A DNA stretch of 64,000 nucleotides, taken from assembly GCA_002049455.2 (NCBI GenBank), contig KV918936.1, positions 62,001 through 126,000 on the forward strand, read 5' to 3'. The position numbers were made by a program, and so were the translations under genes. This document shows positions 1 to 10,089 of this stretch, in pieces; within the stretch, counting starts at the first letter, position 1, and every line of letters begins with the position of its first letter. This stretch comes from Porphyra umbilicalis (lineage: Eukaryota; Rhodophyta; Bangiophyceae; Bangiales; Bangiaceae). The notes beneath the pieces were generated by a model. It worked only from the letters and a program-made list of their open reading frames with translations. It did not search any database and was not told the DNA's origin.

Positions 1-5
1 CGTAC

Positions 6-1550
6 GTGCAAGCCGTTCAAGGGCAGGAATCGGCTAAGTGGCAGATTGCCATGGACGAGGAGATGGAGCCCATCCGCAAGAACAAGACTTGGCGCTTGAC
101 GGATCGCCCTGCCAGTCGACGCGTGCTGACGGGCAAGTGGGTTTACAAGGTCAAGAACGAGGTTGACAAGAACGGGAACAACACGACGCGGCACAAGGCG
201 CGCCTGTGCTTCATGGGGAACCGGCAGATCAAGGGGCTCGACTTTAACGAGACGTTCGCGCCGGTGGCCAAGTTCACTACCATCCGATGCATCCTGGCGA
301 TGACGGCGGCGAACGGGTGGGAGCTACATCAGATGGACGTCAAGACGGCATTCCTCAACGGCGACCTTGACGAGGAGGTCTACATGGAGCAGCCAGACGG
401 CTATGTCGATCCGACGTATCCTGATAAGGTGTGTCGTCTCCTCCAAGCGCTGTATGGGCTGAAGCAAGCTCTCAAGATGGGGTACGCCAAGCTTGACGAC
501 TTCCTTAAGTCGCAGGGGTTTGACAACATTGACCCGGATGCATGCCTCTACCTCCTTATGGATGACGGCGAAATCATCATCGTCCTGGTGTACGTCGACG
601 ATCTTCTTTTGGTGGCATCAAGCCTGGCGGCGATCTACAAGATTAAGGACGCTCTGCACAAGCGTTTTGAGATGAAGGACCTGGGCGAGGCGAAGGTCAT
701 CCTCGGGCTAGAGATTAGGCGTGACAAGGCGTTGGGCACCCTCAAGCTGTCGCAGGGCAAGTACGCCGCGCAAGTGCTGGAGAAGTTTGGGATGGCGGAG
801 TGCAACCCGATCGGAACGCCGCTGGAGGTGGGCCTGCAGCTGGTCAAGGCCGACGAGAGCGACGACACGCTGCCCTACCGCGAAGCTGTCGGCAGTCTGA
901 TGTACCTGATGGTCGGGACACGTCCTGACCTCGCCTTCGCTATCGGGAAGCTGAGTCGGTTTGTCTCGTGCTACGGCAAGGAGCATTGGGCGGCGATCAA
1001 GCGCGTTCTACGGTACGTCAAGGGTTCGATGGACAAGGGGCTGGTCTTCGACAAGAGCGCTTCCTGTGTTCTACAAGGCTACAGTGATGCCGACTGGGCG
1101 GGTGACCACGAGACGCGACGTTCGACGACGGGCTTCACCTTCATCTTTGGCGGAGCAGCCGTCAGCTGGGGTTCTAAGTTGCAGAAGACGGTGGCGCTGT
1201 CGACGATGGAAGCTGAGTACATGGCTCTCTGTGAGGCCAGCAAGGAAGCTGTTTGGCTCAACAAGCTCGTGCAAAGCGTGGCAATTCAAGGGCTGCGGAC
1301 AGCGATCTCAGGCGGGCCGATCAACATCAAGGTCGACAACAGCGGGTGCATTGACTTCTCCAAGAACCCCGTCGAGCACAAGCGCACCAAGCACATCGAC
1401 ATTCGCTACCACTTTGTGCGCGAGGCCATCACGACGGACAAGGTGACATTGGAGCATTGTGCAACGGACGACATGGTGGCGGACCCGATGACGAAGGAGC
1501 TCGGCAAGACCAAGCACGACAAGCATGTCGAGGCCATGGGGCTTTGCTGA
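6..1550 (+). CDS. pol: Copia-0 pol, C-terminal part (reverse transcriptase + RNase H), partial
   Basis: Partial polyprotein: the frame is already open at the window edge, so the methionine at 6 is not the true start. The Ty1/copia reverse transcriptase begins near residues 40-75 (KARL...GFNETFAP-type block). The catalytic YVDDLLLVA motif lies near residue 197, followed by the copia connection. A copia RNase H lies at about residues 360-500, with DADWAGDHETRRSTTGF, the STMEAEY block and the KHIDIRYHFV block near the end. Catalytic Asp and Glu positions are visible. The product would copy element RNA into cDNA in virus-like particles. The stop codon lies about 35 bp before the 3' LTR, as expected for copia. 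Confidence 0.9.
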   Translation: MQAVQGQESAKWQIAMDEEMEPIRKNKTWRLTDRPASRRVLTGKWVYKVKNEVDKNGNNTTRHKARLCFMGNRQIKGLDFNETFAPVAKFTTIRCILAMTAANGWELHQMDVKTAFLNGDLDEEVYMEQPDGYVDPTYPDKVCRLLQALYGLKQALKMGYAKLDDFLKSQGFDNIDPDACLYLLMDDGEIIIVLVYVDDLLLVASSLAAIYKIKDALHKRFEMKDLGEAKVILGLEIRRDKALGTLKLSQGKYAAQVLEKFGMAECNPIGTPLEVGLQLVKADESDDTLPYREAVGSLMYLMVGTRPDLAFAIGKLSRFVSCYGKEHWAAIKRVLRYVKGSMDKGLVFDKSASCVLQGYSDADWAGDHETRRSTTGFTFIFGGAAVSWGSKLQKTVALSTMEAEYMALCEASKEAVWLNKLVQSVAIQGLRTAISGGPINIKVDNSGCIDFSKNPVEHKRTKHIDIRYHFVREAITTDKVTLEHCATDDMVADPMTKELGKTKHDKHVEAMGLC

Positions 1551-1585
1551 AAACAAGAACCGCCGCGGCAACAAGCAAGGAGGAG

Positions 1586-2003
1586 TGTTGGACTGTGATG
1601 CTCGTCGCCGACTCCACTGGCGGTTCGCGGTTGGACGATGGTCGGTGACCCTTATGGTACCCCACATGGTACATTTGCAAGACGTGGTCAGGTTGCACAC
1701 ATTTGTGTTGGGTCATCTTGGGGCGTTACTTTTGGCATGTTTTGGATTTGATCTTCGCTTTGCTCTAGTGGCTTTTGATTTGGTGAGTGATTCGATTTGG
1801 TGCGAGGGCGTGGGCGTCGGTGTGGGCGCGAGAGGGGGGAGCACTTGGGCCGGTGGGGACTATTTGAGAGGTGCTCTCGGTTGGGAGAGGCGGGCGATCC
1901 TTAGGACAACCAACAAAGCACGTTCGCACACACACACACAAGCTCAAGCCACTCAACCACTTCACCGTGGTCCCCCAACCCCTATCCCCACTGCGTTTCA
2001 ACA
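1586..2003 (+). repeat. Copia-0 3' LTR
   Basis: Starts TGTTGGACTG directly after a purine-rich run and ends GTTTCAACA, so it has TG...CA termini and is 418 bp long. It contains a short CA microsatellite near 1930. The inverted copy of its right end recurs at 62842 (TGTTGAAAC...), which supports the family boundary. Confidence 0.85.
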
Positions 2004-2540
2004 GTGGGCCCACGACGGTCTGGTAGCGCATCTCCTCGTCGGCCATCGCGGAGGACGACGCGGGCACGGGCGTCCCGTCGACGGGCGGCCGCCGGGTCCT
2101 CGGTCCGACAAGGAGGGGGGGGGGGGGGACCCCCGGGGGCCGACAGAAGCAAGAAGCGGCGGGCACCACGGGGGGGGTGGACGGCACGTCGTGGGGTGGG
2201 CGGAGGAACGAGTCGGCGAACACCGCGTCGCAGCGAGCGCGGAGGGTTATGTCGTGGGGTGGCGTGGGGGAGTCGTGGAGTCGCCTGTGTGGGGGGTGGG
2301 GTGAGCCCGGGGTGTGCGTGTGGGCCCACGGGGAGGGGTGGGGCCAACGTGTGTCTCGGGGGGTGTGGGGGCCGCGGGACACCCGTGCGGGCCGCACGCC
2401 ACGCCACGCCGGTGTCGCGTGGGGCCGATCCCGTCCGCGGACCGACCTCGACAACCCCCCTGGGGCGAGGATCGGGGGGGGGGGGTGGCGGTTGTGGCCG
2501 GCACCCGGCCAGGGGGCCGGGCCGGAACCCCCCACTGGTC
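2004..2540 (+). mobile_element. Fragment of gypsy 3' region (Gypsy-1/Gypsy-3 family)
   Basis: This stretch aligns by eye with the sequence just upstream of the 3' LTR in Gypsy-1 (about 25830-26470) and Gypsy-3 (about 52910-53500). Shared landmarks are the CATCTCCTCGTCGG block, the poly-G run near 2120, the GTGGGCCCACGG block and the CCCGGCCAGGGGGCCGGGCC block near 2505-2522. On the minus strand it carries the start of the antisense frame (ADEEMRY peptide). No LTR and no pol remain, so it is a truncated scrap between Copia-0 and Copia-2. Long frames on both strands are GC artefacts. Confidence 0.7.
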
Positions 2541-2740
2541 GCCCCCAGTGGCGCCACAGCGCCCCAGGACGGTCCCAACCGGCCGTCCCCCAAGGCAACA
2601 GCGCCTCATCGCCGGCCCCAAACAAGTGGATGGTAGCGCATCCGTCCACGACTGGCACCGGCCCGCGCCAAGGTCGACGGAGGTCGCTGCCGCAAATCCG
2701 GGGCCGCGCCACTGGACGCCTCCAGTCGCGCCATGGCGCC

Positions 2741-4849
2741 TCAGCACTCCTCCAGCAGGGGGTCGCCAGGCCCAGCGCCCCGCTCAGCCGCGCCCAGGTC
2801 TATGCCAACCCCGACGGCAGCCCGGAAAGCCGTGAACGCCGGCGACGGCAGCGGCTTGGTGAGCCCATCCGCCGGCATGTCGGCGCTCGGGAGGAAGTAG
2901 AAGGCCACATCCCCGCGCGCCTGGTAGTCGCGAACCATGTAGTAGGCGACGTCGACATGCTTGGTCCGCCCCGTCGCCTCGGGGTTGTTGATCAGCGCCA
3001 GGCAGGACTGGTTGTCCTCCCCCATCGCCACGGCTCCACCGTCGACGCCCAGAGCCGACAGCAGCTTGCGTAGCCACAGCGCCTCCTTGGTCGCCATTGC
3101 GGCGGCCACGTACTCGGCCTCGGCCGTCAAGGTGGCCACGGTCGAGTGGCGCTTACTTGCCCACGCAATCGCCCCGCCATTGCAGGTGAAGACGAAACCG
3201 GTTGTCGACCGACGACCATCGATGTCGCAGGCCCAGTCGGCGTCGACAAACCCTTGCAGCGGCTCGCTGCCGCTGTAGACCACACCCAGGCATGCCGTCC
3301 CGCGCAGGTAGCGCAGAACCCCTTTGGCCGCGCGCATGTGGTCCTCCTCAGGGCAGGACATGAAGCGCGACAGCACCCCCCCGGCAAAGGCGATGTCTGG
3401 CCTCGTCGTGGTAGACAGGTAGAGGAGGGAGCCGACCAACTCGGCGTAACGGTTGCCCTCTGGCAGCAGGCCCTCCCCTGTCTTAATCAGCTTGACTCCC
3501 GACGCCATCGGCGTCTTGTTTGGCGTCGCCTTGTCCATCCCGAACGCCTCCAGCAGCGTCGCGGTGTGCCCCGGGTTGCTCAACGTCAGAGTCTTGGCCG
3601 CCCGGTTGCGCATGACCTTCATGCCGATAAAGTCCTTGACCTCCCCCATGTCGCGCACCTCAAACTTGGCAGACACGGAGCGCTTGACAGCCTCGACCCC
3701 AGACAGCTTCTCGCCTGCCACGATAAGTTCGTCGACGTACACGAGGATGAAGATGCACCCGTGCACGGGGTGGTGCCACTCATAGAGGCACGGGTCCACC
3801 TTGGACCGGACCGCCCCAATCTTCTTGAGCTCTTTGTCGAGCTGGATGCCCCACAGCCGCCCCGCCTGCTTTGTCCCGTAGAGCGCCAGGTTAAGCCGAC
3901 ACATCTCCTCCAGCCCCTCCGGTTCGACACAGACGGGGAGTTTGATGTACATCTCCTTGTCCATCTTGGCACCGAGGAAGGCTGTCTTGACGTCGACATG
4001 GTGAATCTCCCAGCCCATGGCTGCCGCCACACCAGAGAGAGCACGTGTCGTGGCCGCTTTGGGTACCGGAGCCCGCGTCTCGTCAAAGTCTTGTCCGGAC
4101 ACCTGGTTGAACCCTTGGGCCACGAGTCGAGCCTTGTAGCGCGTCAGCTTGCCGTCCGCATCGTGCTTGATGTCGAACACGAATCGCGTATTGATGACCT
4201 TGTGATTCTTGTTGTTCCCCTTGGTCTTGGACCAGGTGCCAAGGTGCTTGTGTGCCGCCACCTCCACCTTAATGGCCTGCTTCCGCAGCGGCCAGTCAGG
4301 ACGAGCGCGCGCCTTCTTCTCGTTTGCAGGCGGCTTGTGCAAGTCCCAGCCCGCCTCAGCCGCGGAAGCGTTACCGCTTTCCAGGTACGCCTTGGGTTCC
4401 TTCTCCAACCATGTTACTTTAGGAGGTGGCTTGCGCTTCGAGCGACGAGGCCCCGATGTGACGCTGTCACTAGCCGCAGGTGCTTGAGCAGCTGCGGGTG
4501 TCGAGCCACCGACGCTGTCCTCATCCTCCTCCTGGCTATCGCCAGCAAAGGAAGGAAGACCGACTTCGTTGTCGCTGTCAGAGGTGTCGTCGGGGGAGTA
4601 CTCGTCCTCCCGCCCGCCTTCTGCGCCGAGCATGTCCATTGCCCCTTCCGTGGCGCCATCCTTGTCGCCGTCATATTCCGCAGTCAGCCGGGGACCAGCG
4701 CTTGACCCGACTGATGCCGTCTCGACCTTCGCCGGGTTCTCCTCCGTCAGCACGTCCCGACGCTCGAAGAATTGGTGTGTCTTGTCCTCGAGGATGCGGT
4801 AGGCCTTTCCACCGACAGTGTAGCCGACAAAGCGGCCGACGTCGGTCCT
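2741..4849 (-). pseudogene. pol: Copia-2 pol, reverse transcriptase and RNase H part
   Basis: Minus-strand frame closely resembling the C-terminal half of Copia-1 pol: an acidic linker (DTSDSDNEV), a basic SKRKPPPKVTW motif, then copia RT with KARLVAQGFNQV, a YVDELIVAG active-site block and the RNase H STTGF, EAEYVAA and KHVDVAYYMVRDY blocks. It ends at 2741 in LLEEC, close to the ending of Copia-1. Part of a dead element, separated from its N-terminal half by Copia-1. Confidence 0.88.
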
Positions 4850-4854
4850 CGGCT
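4850..4854 (+). repeat. Target-site duplication of Copia-1, left copy (CGGCT)
   Basis: CGGCT directly precedes the TGTTGAGCTC start of the left LTR and recurs directly after the right LTR. Five bases is the usual copia duplication length. Confidence 0.95.
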
Positions 4855-5274
4855 TGTTGAGCTCTGCTCGGGAATTCCATTGGAGCTATACTTACACGGG
4901 GGCTCTTGGTGACTCAAGCTCGTGTACTTGTCGGCATTCCATTGTGTATGACTTGTACTTGTTTGCACTTGATTTGTGTATCTCTTGGTGAGCTCCCCCC
5001 TTCTCGTGGTGAGCTCGGGGGGATTGTGCGTAGCGTGGTGACTGGATTGTGCGGCGGTGGGCGGCTTACCACCGGGGAGACGCATGCTCCGCTTTGGGAG
5101 GTGCGCCGCAGGCCCTGCACACGCGGACAGTGGAAGTGCCTGGGGGAGCACTGAGGGAGGGTCGTCTCTGGGACTGGCAGAGGGGTCGCCTGGGGTATAT
5201 CAGGCGGTCCTTGTGGGCCCAAAGCCGCCATCCAAGTAAACCAACGCATCCATCTATCTACCTCCCGCTTCACA
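4855..5274 (+). repeat. Copia-1 5' LTR
   Basis: 420 bp, from TGTTGAGCTCTGCTCGGG to CTACCTCCCGCTTCACA. It contains several CTTGTACTTG-type motifs and a GGGTATATCAGG element near 5190 that may be the TATA-like promoter centre. Element transcription is expected to start inside this LTR. Confidence 0.95.
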
Positions 5275-5288
5275 GGTTATGGGCCCAG
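5275..5288 (+). other. Copia-1 primer-binding site (initiator tRNA-Met, internal)
   Basis: GGTTATGGGCCCAG begins on the first base after the LTR. It is complementary to the anticodon-arm stretch CTGGGCCCATAACC of eukaryotic initiator tRNA-Met, not to a tRNA 3' end. This is the half-tRNA primer arrangement known for Drosophila copia. The ATG inside it mirrors the CAU anticodon. Confidence 0.9.
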
Positions 5289-5431
5289 CTGTCGCTGGTG
5301 GTCATCGTCGTCTTCCCTGCGGGCGCTGGTCGGACGACGTTGCTCGGGTTGCGGTGTGTTCCGGCAACGAGCGGGCCGATACCGCCGTCGACGTCGTCAG
5401 TGCGGTGCTTGGTCGCGCCGCTGTCGTCAAC

Positions 5432-8400
5432 ATGTCGGACTACGGCCGCCTTAGCGGCCCACGGTTTGCGCAGCTGGACGACGATTACAAGGTGTGGGCG
5501 GCGTACCAGCGTGCGCAGCTCAAGAAAGAGAAGCTGTGGACGGCCGTCGTGACGGACCGCCCTGCTTCTGGTTCGGACGACAAGAAGTCCGACCCGGTGG
5601 TCGAAGCGTGGGACGCCATGAACGAGGCGGCGCTGGCGACCATCCAGATGTCGGTCAAGCCCGTGCATCTCAACACGGTCACGTCGGTTGACACGGCCAA
5701 GGAGGCGTGGGACGCGCTCAAGGTCATGTTCGAGGCACGTGACAACGCGCAGCTGCTGCGGCTCATGGACGAGCTGAGCAGCCTGAAGAAGGGCGACGAC
5801 GAAAACATCATCAAGTTTGCGTCGCGCGCCAAGATGATCCGAGACGAGCTTGCCATGCTCGGAAACCCGGTGGACGACAACACGCTCGCACTGCGTGTCT
5901 TGTCGGGGCTTCCGTCAGAGTACGGGATGCTCAGGACGGTCTTGGAGAACAAGGACACCAAGCTCGTCATGTCGGACGTGACGGCTAAGCTGCTGCAAGT
6001 GGAGCAGCGGAGCATTACCGTCGCCGCGTCGAAGCCTTCTGGCAGTGTCAAGTCACAAGCCTTTGCTGCAGCGGCGCACAAGAAGTCGTTTGACAAGAAG
6101 TCGGTCGTGTGCTTCTACTGCAACAAGAAAGGGCACATGCAGCGCGACTGCTACACGAAGAAGGCGGACGAGGCCAAGGGCAAGGGCAAGCCCGGCGGTG
6201 GTGGTCGTGAAGGCGGCCACGGCGGCGGGCCCCACGCGGGTGCCGCTCTGGCCTACACTGCTTTCACCGGCAATGCCAGGAGCAGCAAGGCTCACGGGAG
6301 CACACGCGGGTTATCAACCTGGGTGCTTGACTCTGGCGCAACCAACCACATGGCCGCCGGGGATAAGGGCTACACCGTCCGGACGGCGGGAAGCGGGGCC
6401 GAGGTCACCTTGGCCAACGGCGACAAGGTGCCCATCAAGGGGCACGGCCACGTCTCAATGGACGTTGGCACGGGCAAAACCAAGACGCGCATGGTGCTTG
6501 GGGAGGCGATGCTCGTGCCGGACCTGACCAGCAACCTGCTCTCGGTTCGAGCGGTTGACCGCAATCGAGGTGCGGTGGTGTTTGTCGACAACGCCTGCTA
6601 CATCCTTAGCGACGGGGATGCTGTTCGCTCGAGCGGAGTGCTCGACGAGGCGTCGGTGGTCGGCAAGGTGATCGACCTGGAGCAGTATGTGCTGAAGGTG
6701 ACGCCTGTCCAGGCGTCGGCTTACTCGGCATCCACCCGTATAGCTGGGGAGGCGGAGCTGTGGCACCGTCGTTTCAACCATTTGGGGTTAGAGATCCTCA
6801 AGCGGGCGGCCACAATGGTCGACGGCATGCCGGTGTCAGTGGCAGACGCCAAGCGCGTTATTGGCACTGTGTGTGTGCCGTGTGTGAACGGCAAGATGGT
6901 GCAGGCGCCGAGCCCCCGCTCATCTACAGCGACGACCAAGTGCGAGCTGGTGCACACCGACATTGGTGGCCCACTCACGGGGTCACTGGGTGGTTCCATC
7001 TACTTTATGACGGCGCTGGAGGACTCCACGGGGTTCATCACGGCAACGCCTACCAAGACGAAAGGGATGGCACCGCAGGTTCTCAAGACGCGTATCAAGC
7101 AGCTTGAGACGCTGACGGGAGTCAAGGTCAAGCGCATCCGTCATGACGGTGCCAAGGAGTACGTCACGAACGACCTCAAGGCATGGAACGAGGACAAGGG
7201 AATCACGTCGGAGGTGACAGCGCCGTACAAGTCACAGCAGAACGGCAAAGCGGAGCGGGTTAACCGCACGCTGATGGAGCGCGTGCGTGCTGCTCTGCTC
7301 GATGCCGGAGCGGAGAAAGACCTGTGGGCTGAGGCGTTGGCCTCTGTCGTCCATGTGCTCAACCGGTCCCCCAAGGCGGGGCTGGCCGTAACGCCGCTGG
7401 AGGCCCTAACGGGTCGACGCCCCAACGTCGCGGGATTCCGCGTTTGGGGGAGCCGGGCGTGGGCGCTCAAACCCAAGAAGCAGCAACGCAAGCTGGAGCC
7501 AAGGACCGACGTAGGCCGCTTTGTCGGCTACACGGTCGGTGGCAAGGCCTACCGCATCCTCGAGGATGAGACGAACCAAGTCTTCGAGCGTCGAGACGTG
7601 CTGATGGTGGAGAACCCGGCTAAGGTCAAAGCGTCGGCAGTCGGGTCAAGCGCTGGTCCCCGACTGACGGCGGGAAATGACGGCGGCAAGGATGACGCCA
7701 CGGAAGGGGCAATGGACATGCTCGACGCTGAACGCGGGCGAGAGGACGAGTACGCCCCCGACGACACCTCTGACAGCGACGAAGAAGTCGGTCCTCCCTC
7801 CTTTGCTGAAGATAGCGAGGAGGACGTCGAAGATTGCTCCGATGGCTCGACACCGGCGGGCGGTCAAGGACCTGCTACCTGTGACAGCGCCGCACCTGGG
7901 CCTCGTCGCTCAAAGCGAAAGCCAGCTCCCAAGGTAACATGGTGGGAGAAGGAGCCCAAGGCGTACTTGGCAAGCGGTACAAAGAGTGCGGCAGAGTCGG
8001 GCTGCGACCTACACAAGCCCCCGGCAAACGAGAAAGAGGCACGTGCTCGTCCTGATTGGCCGCGGTGGAAGCAGGCCATCAAGGAGGAGGTGGCAGCGCA
8101 CAAGAAGCTTGGCACTTGGTCCAAGATTAAGGTGAACAACAAGAAGCACAAGGCCATCAAGACGCGTTTTGTGTTCGACATCAAGCACGACGCGGAGGGC
8201 AAGATGACGCGCTACAAGGCTCGCCTCGTGGCCCAAGGTTTCAACCAAGTGCCGGGGCGGGACTTTGACGAGACGTGGGCGCCGGTGCCCAGCGCGGCTA
8301 CAACACGGGCCCTCTTTGCTGTGGCTGCAGCCTCGGGCTGGGAGGTTCACCATGTCGACTTCAAGACAGCCTTCCTCAACGCCAAGATGGACAAGGAGAT

Positions 8401-9610
8401 GTACATCAAACTCCCCGACGGTATCGAGCCGGAGGGCGTGGAGGAGATGTGTCGGCTTAACCTGGCGCTCTACGGGACAAAGCAAGCTGGGCGGCTGTGG
8501 GGCATCAAGCTCGACAAGGAGCTCAAGGAGATCGGTGCACTGCGATCCAAGGTAGACCTGTGCCTCTACGAGTGGTGCCACCCTGTGCACGGGCGCGTAT
8601 TCATCCTCGTGTACGTCGACGACCTTATCGTGGCGGGCGAGAAGCTGTCTGGAGTTGCTGCCGTGAAGCGCTCTGTGTCGGCAAAGTTCGAAGTACGTGA
8701 CATGGGGGAGGTTAACGACTTCATTGGCATGAAGGTCATGCGTGACCGTGAGTCAAAGACGCTCACTCTGAGCAACCCGGGGCACACGGTGACGCTGCTG
8801 GAGGCGTTTAGGTTGGAGACCTCCACGCCAAACAAGGCGCCAATGGCGTCAGGGGTCAAGCTAGCCAAGACGGGCGAGGACCTGCTGCCGGCGGATAACC
8901 GTTACGCCGAGTTGGTCGGCTCCCTCCTCTACCTGTCCACCACGACAAGGCCGGACATCGCCTTTGCCGTGGGGGTGCTGTCGCGCTTCATGTCGTGCCC
9001 TGAGCAGGACCACATGCGCGCAGCAAAGGGGGTATTGCGCTACCTGCGCGGGACAACCCGCCTTGGAGTGGTCTACGGCGGCAGCAAGCCGCTGCAGGGA
9101 TTTGTCGACGCCGACTGGGCGGGCGACGTTGACGGCCGTCGGTCGACGACAGGCTTCGTCTTCACCCTAAATGGCGGGCCCATCGCGTGGGCAAGCAAGC
9201 GCCAGTCGACGGTGGCAACCTCGACGGCCGAAGCGGAGTACGTGGCCGCCGCGATGGCCACCAAGGAGGCGCTGTGGCTACGCAAGCTTCTGTCGGCTCT
9301 GGGCGTCGAAGGCGGGGCCGTGCCGATGGGGGAAGACAACCAGGCTTGCCTCGCCTTGGTCAACAACCCCGAAGCCACCGGGCGTACCAAGCACGTGGAT
9401 GTCGCGTACCACATGGTCCGTGACTACGTGGCGCGCGGGGAGGTGACGTTCTACTTCCTCCCTAGCGTGGACATGCCGGCAGACGGGCTGACAAAGCCGC
9501 TGCCGGCCCCGGCGTTCGTCTTGTTTCGGCGCGTCATTGGCGTTGGCGCCGATCTTGGCAACGCGGGGCTGGGCGCTACGCCCGCCCCACGTCCTGCTTC
9601 CACATGCTGA
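5432..9610 (+). CDS. gag-pol: Copia-1 gag-pol polyprotein, 1392 aa
   Basis: One frame encodes all copia functions. The N-terminal UBN2/gag-type region (GPRFAQLDDDYKVWAAYQ) is followed by a CCHC zinc knuckle (CFYCNKKGHMQRDC, about residue 226). Protease has DSGATNH (about 297). The integrase zinc site is WHRRFNHLG...CVPC (about 443-490), its core has HTDIGG (about 507) and the Glu in NGKAERVN (about 608). Reverse transcriptase has KARLVAQGFNQV (about 927) and YVDDLIVAG (about 1060). RNase H has DADWAG (about 1223) and AEAEYVAAA (about 1264). The start at 5432 is chosen because the homologous frames in Copia-2 and the gag alignment begin there. The same frame is open back to 5279, but that ATG lies in the primer-binding site. 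Fused gag-pol without a frameshift is usual for many copia elements. Confidence 0.95.
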   Translation: MSDYGRLSGPRFAQLDDDYKVWAAYQRAQLKKEKLWTAVVTDRPASGSDDKKSDPVVEAWDAMNEAALATIQMSVKPVHLNTVTSVDTAKEAWDALKVMFEARDNAQLLRLMDELSSLKKGDDENIIKFASRAKMIRDELAMLGNPVDDNTLALRVLSGLPSEYGMLRTVLENKDTKLVMSDVTAKLLQVEQRSITVAASKPSGSVKSQAFAAAAHKKSFDKKSVVCFYCNKKGHMQRDCYTKKADEAKGKGKPGGGGREGGHGGGPHAGAALAYTAFTGNARSSKAHGSTRGLSTWVLDSGATNHMAAGDKGYTVRTAGSGAEVTLANGDKVPIKGHGHVSMDVGTGKTKTRMVLGEAMLVPDLTSNLLSVRAVDRNRGAVVFVDNACYILSDGDAVRSSGVLDEASVVGKVIDLEQYVLKVTPVQASAYSASTRIAGEAELWHRRFNHLGLEILKRAATMVDGMPVSVADAKRVIGTVCVPCVNGKMVQAPSPRSSTATTKCELVHTDIGGPLTGSLGGSIYFMTALEDSTGFITATPTKTKGMAPQVLKTRIKQLETLTGVKVKRIRHDGAKEYVTNDLKAWNEDKGITSEVTAPYKSQQNGKAERVNRTLMERVRAALLDAGAEKDLWAEALASVVHVLNRSPKAGLAVTPLEALTGRRPNVAGFRVWGSRAWALKPKKQQRKLEPRTDVGRFVGYTVGGKAYRILEDETNQVFERRDVLMVENPAKVKASAVGSSAGPRLTAGNDGGKDDATEGAMDMLDAERGREDEYAPDDTSDSDEEVGPPSFAEDSEEDVEDCSDGSTPAGGQGPATCDSAAPGPRRSKRKPAPKVTWWEKEPKAYLASGTKSAAESGCDLHKPPANEKEARARPDWPRWKQAIKEEVAAHKKLGTWSKIKVNNKKHKAIKTRFVFDIKHDAEGKMTRYKARLVAQGFNQVPGRDFDETWAPVPSAATTRALFAVAAASGWEVHHVDFKTAFLNAKMDKEMYIKLPDGIEPEGVEEMCRLNLALYGTKQAGRLWGIKLDKELKEIGALRSKVDLCLYEWCHPVHGRVFILVYVDDLIVAGEKLSGVAAVKRSVSAKFEVRDMGEVNDFIGMKVMRDRESKTLTLSNPGHTVTLLEAFRLETSTPNKAPMASGVKLAKTGEDLLPADNRYAELVGSLLYLSTTTRPDIAFAVGVLSRFMSCPEQDHMRAAKGVLRYLRGTTRLGVVYGGSKPLQGFVDADWAGDVDGRRSTTGFVFTLNGGPIAWASKRQSTVATSTAEAEYVAAAMATKEALWLRKLLSALGVEGGAVPMGEDNQACLALVNNPEATGRTKHVDVAYHMVRDYVARGEVTFYFLPSVDMPADGLTKPLPAPAFVLFRRVIGVGADLGNAGLGATPAPRPASTC

Positions 9611-9693
9611 GCCCCTCCGTGGTCGGCGGAGGTCTTTGGCGGAGCGACCATGGTGACGGGCCGCGTGCCCTTTGCGTTTGGCATCGGATTTGC

Positions 9694-10029
9694 GGCGGTT
9701 TGGGCCGGTTGTGGTGCTCGGACGGCCGGCTGGGGTATGTCATGTTGCTGCCCGAGTCGGGGGCAGTCGACTGAGCCCCTTTTGTTTTTTGTGCACTAAC
9801 GGCGATTTTTTGTTTTGGACGGTATCGATACCGTTCACAAGAAACACCGCGCAGTGCTTGGGGCGGTTTGGGCCGGTTCTGGTGGCCGGACGTTCGGCTG
9901 GGGTATGTCATCTTGCTGCCCAAGACGGGGGCAGTCGACTGAGCCCCTTTTGTTTTTTGCACTAACGGCGATTTTTTTTAGTGAACGGTACCGTTACCGT
10001 CCACAAGAAAAATCGCGCAGAGTGCTTGG
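9694..10029 (+). repeat. Two-copy 168-bp tandem repeat with palindromes in Copia-1 3' UTR
   Basis: GGCGGTTTGGGCCGGTT starts at 9694 and again at 9862. Each unit continues through a GGGGCAGTCGACTGAGCCCC palindrome-like block, a T-rich stretch and a palindromic ACGGTATCGATACCGT-type block. A further ACGGTATCGATACCGT follows at about 10031. The repeat lies between the stop codon and the polypurine tract and carries no frame. Its role is unknown; an RNA structure in the 3' untranslated region is possible. Confidence 0.85.
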
Positions 10030-10080
10030 GACGGTATCGATACCGTCCGATCCGGTGGACTTACATTCCCTCCAATGTAA

Positions 10081-10089
10081 TTGGGGGAG
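10081..10089 (+). other. Copia-1 polypurine tract
   Basis: TTGGGGGAG lies directly before the TG of the 3' LTR, the expected site for plus-strand priming. The same GGGGGAG|TGTTGA junction recurs in inverted form near 12800-12811. Confidence 0.8.

Larger units (their letters stand above)
1..2003 (+). mobile_element. Copia-0: 3' part of a Ty1/copia LTR retrotransposon, cut by the window edge
   Basis: The visible part has the 3' end of pol (reverse transcriptase and RNase H), a short purine run (about 1577-1585) and a TG...CA 3' LTR at 1586-2003. The left half, with gag, protease and integrase, lies outside the window. The element ends directly against a gypsy scrap at 2004, so it probably inserted there. 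The LTR is the same family as the inverted one starting at 62842. The visible frame is open, so this end looks whole; the rest cannot be judged. Confidence 0.9.

Noticed and set aside
2023-2034. TGGTAGCGCATC as a 3'-end tRNA-Met primer-binding site (also near 2631)
   Set aside because: No LTR end directly precedes either copy, and at 2023 the sequence is part of the conserved gypsy 3' region, where Gypsy-3 shows a diverged version.
1525-2712. Plus- and minus-strand frames over the Copia-0 LTR and the gypsy scrap as genes
   Set aside because: They run through LTR and repeat boundaries and have no family features; GC-rich openness explains them.
3146-4705. 519-codon plus-strand frame as a gene
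   Set aside because: It is the antisense shadow of Copia-2 RT/RNase H; the minus strand carries all catalytic motifs.
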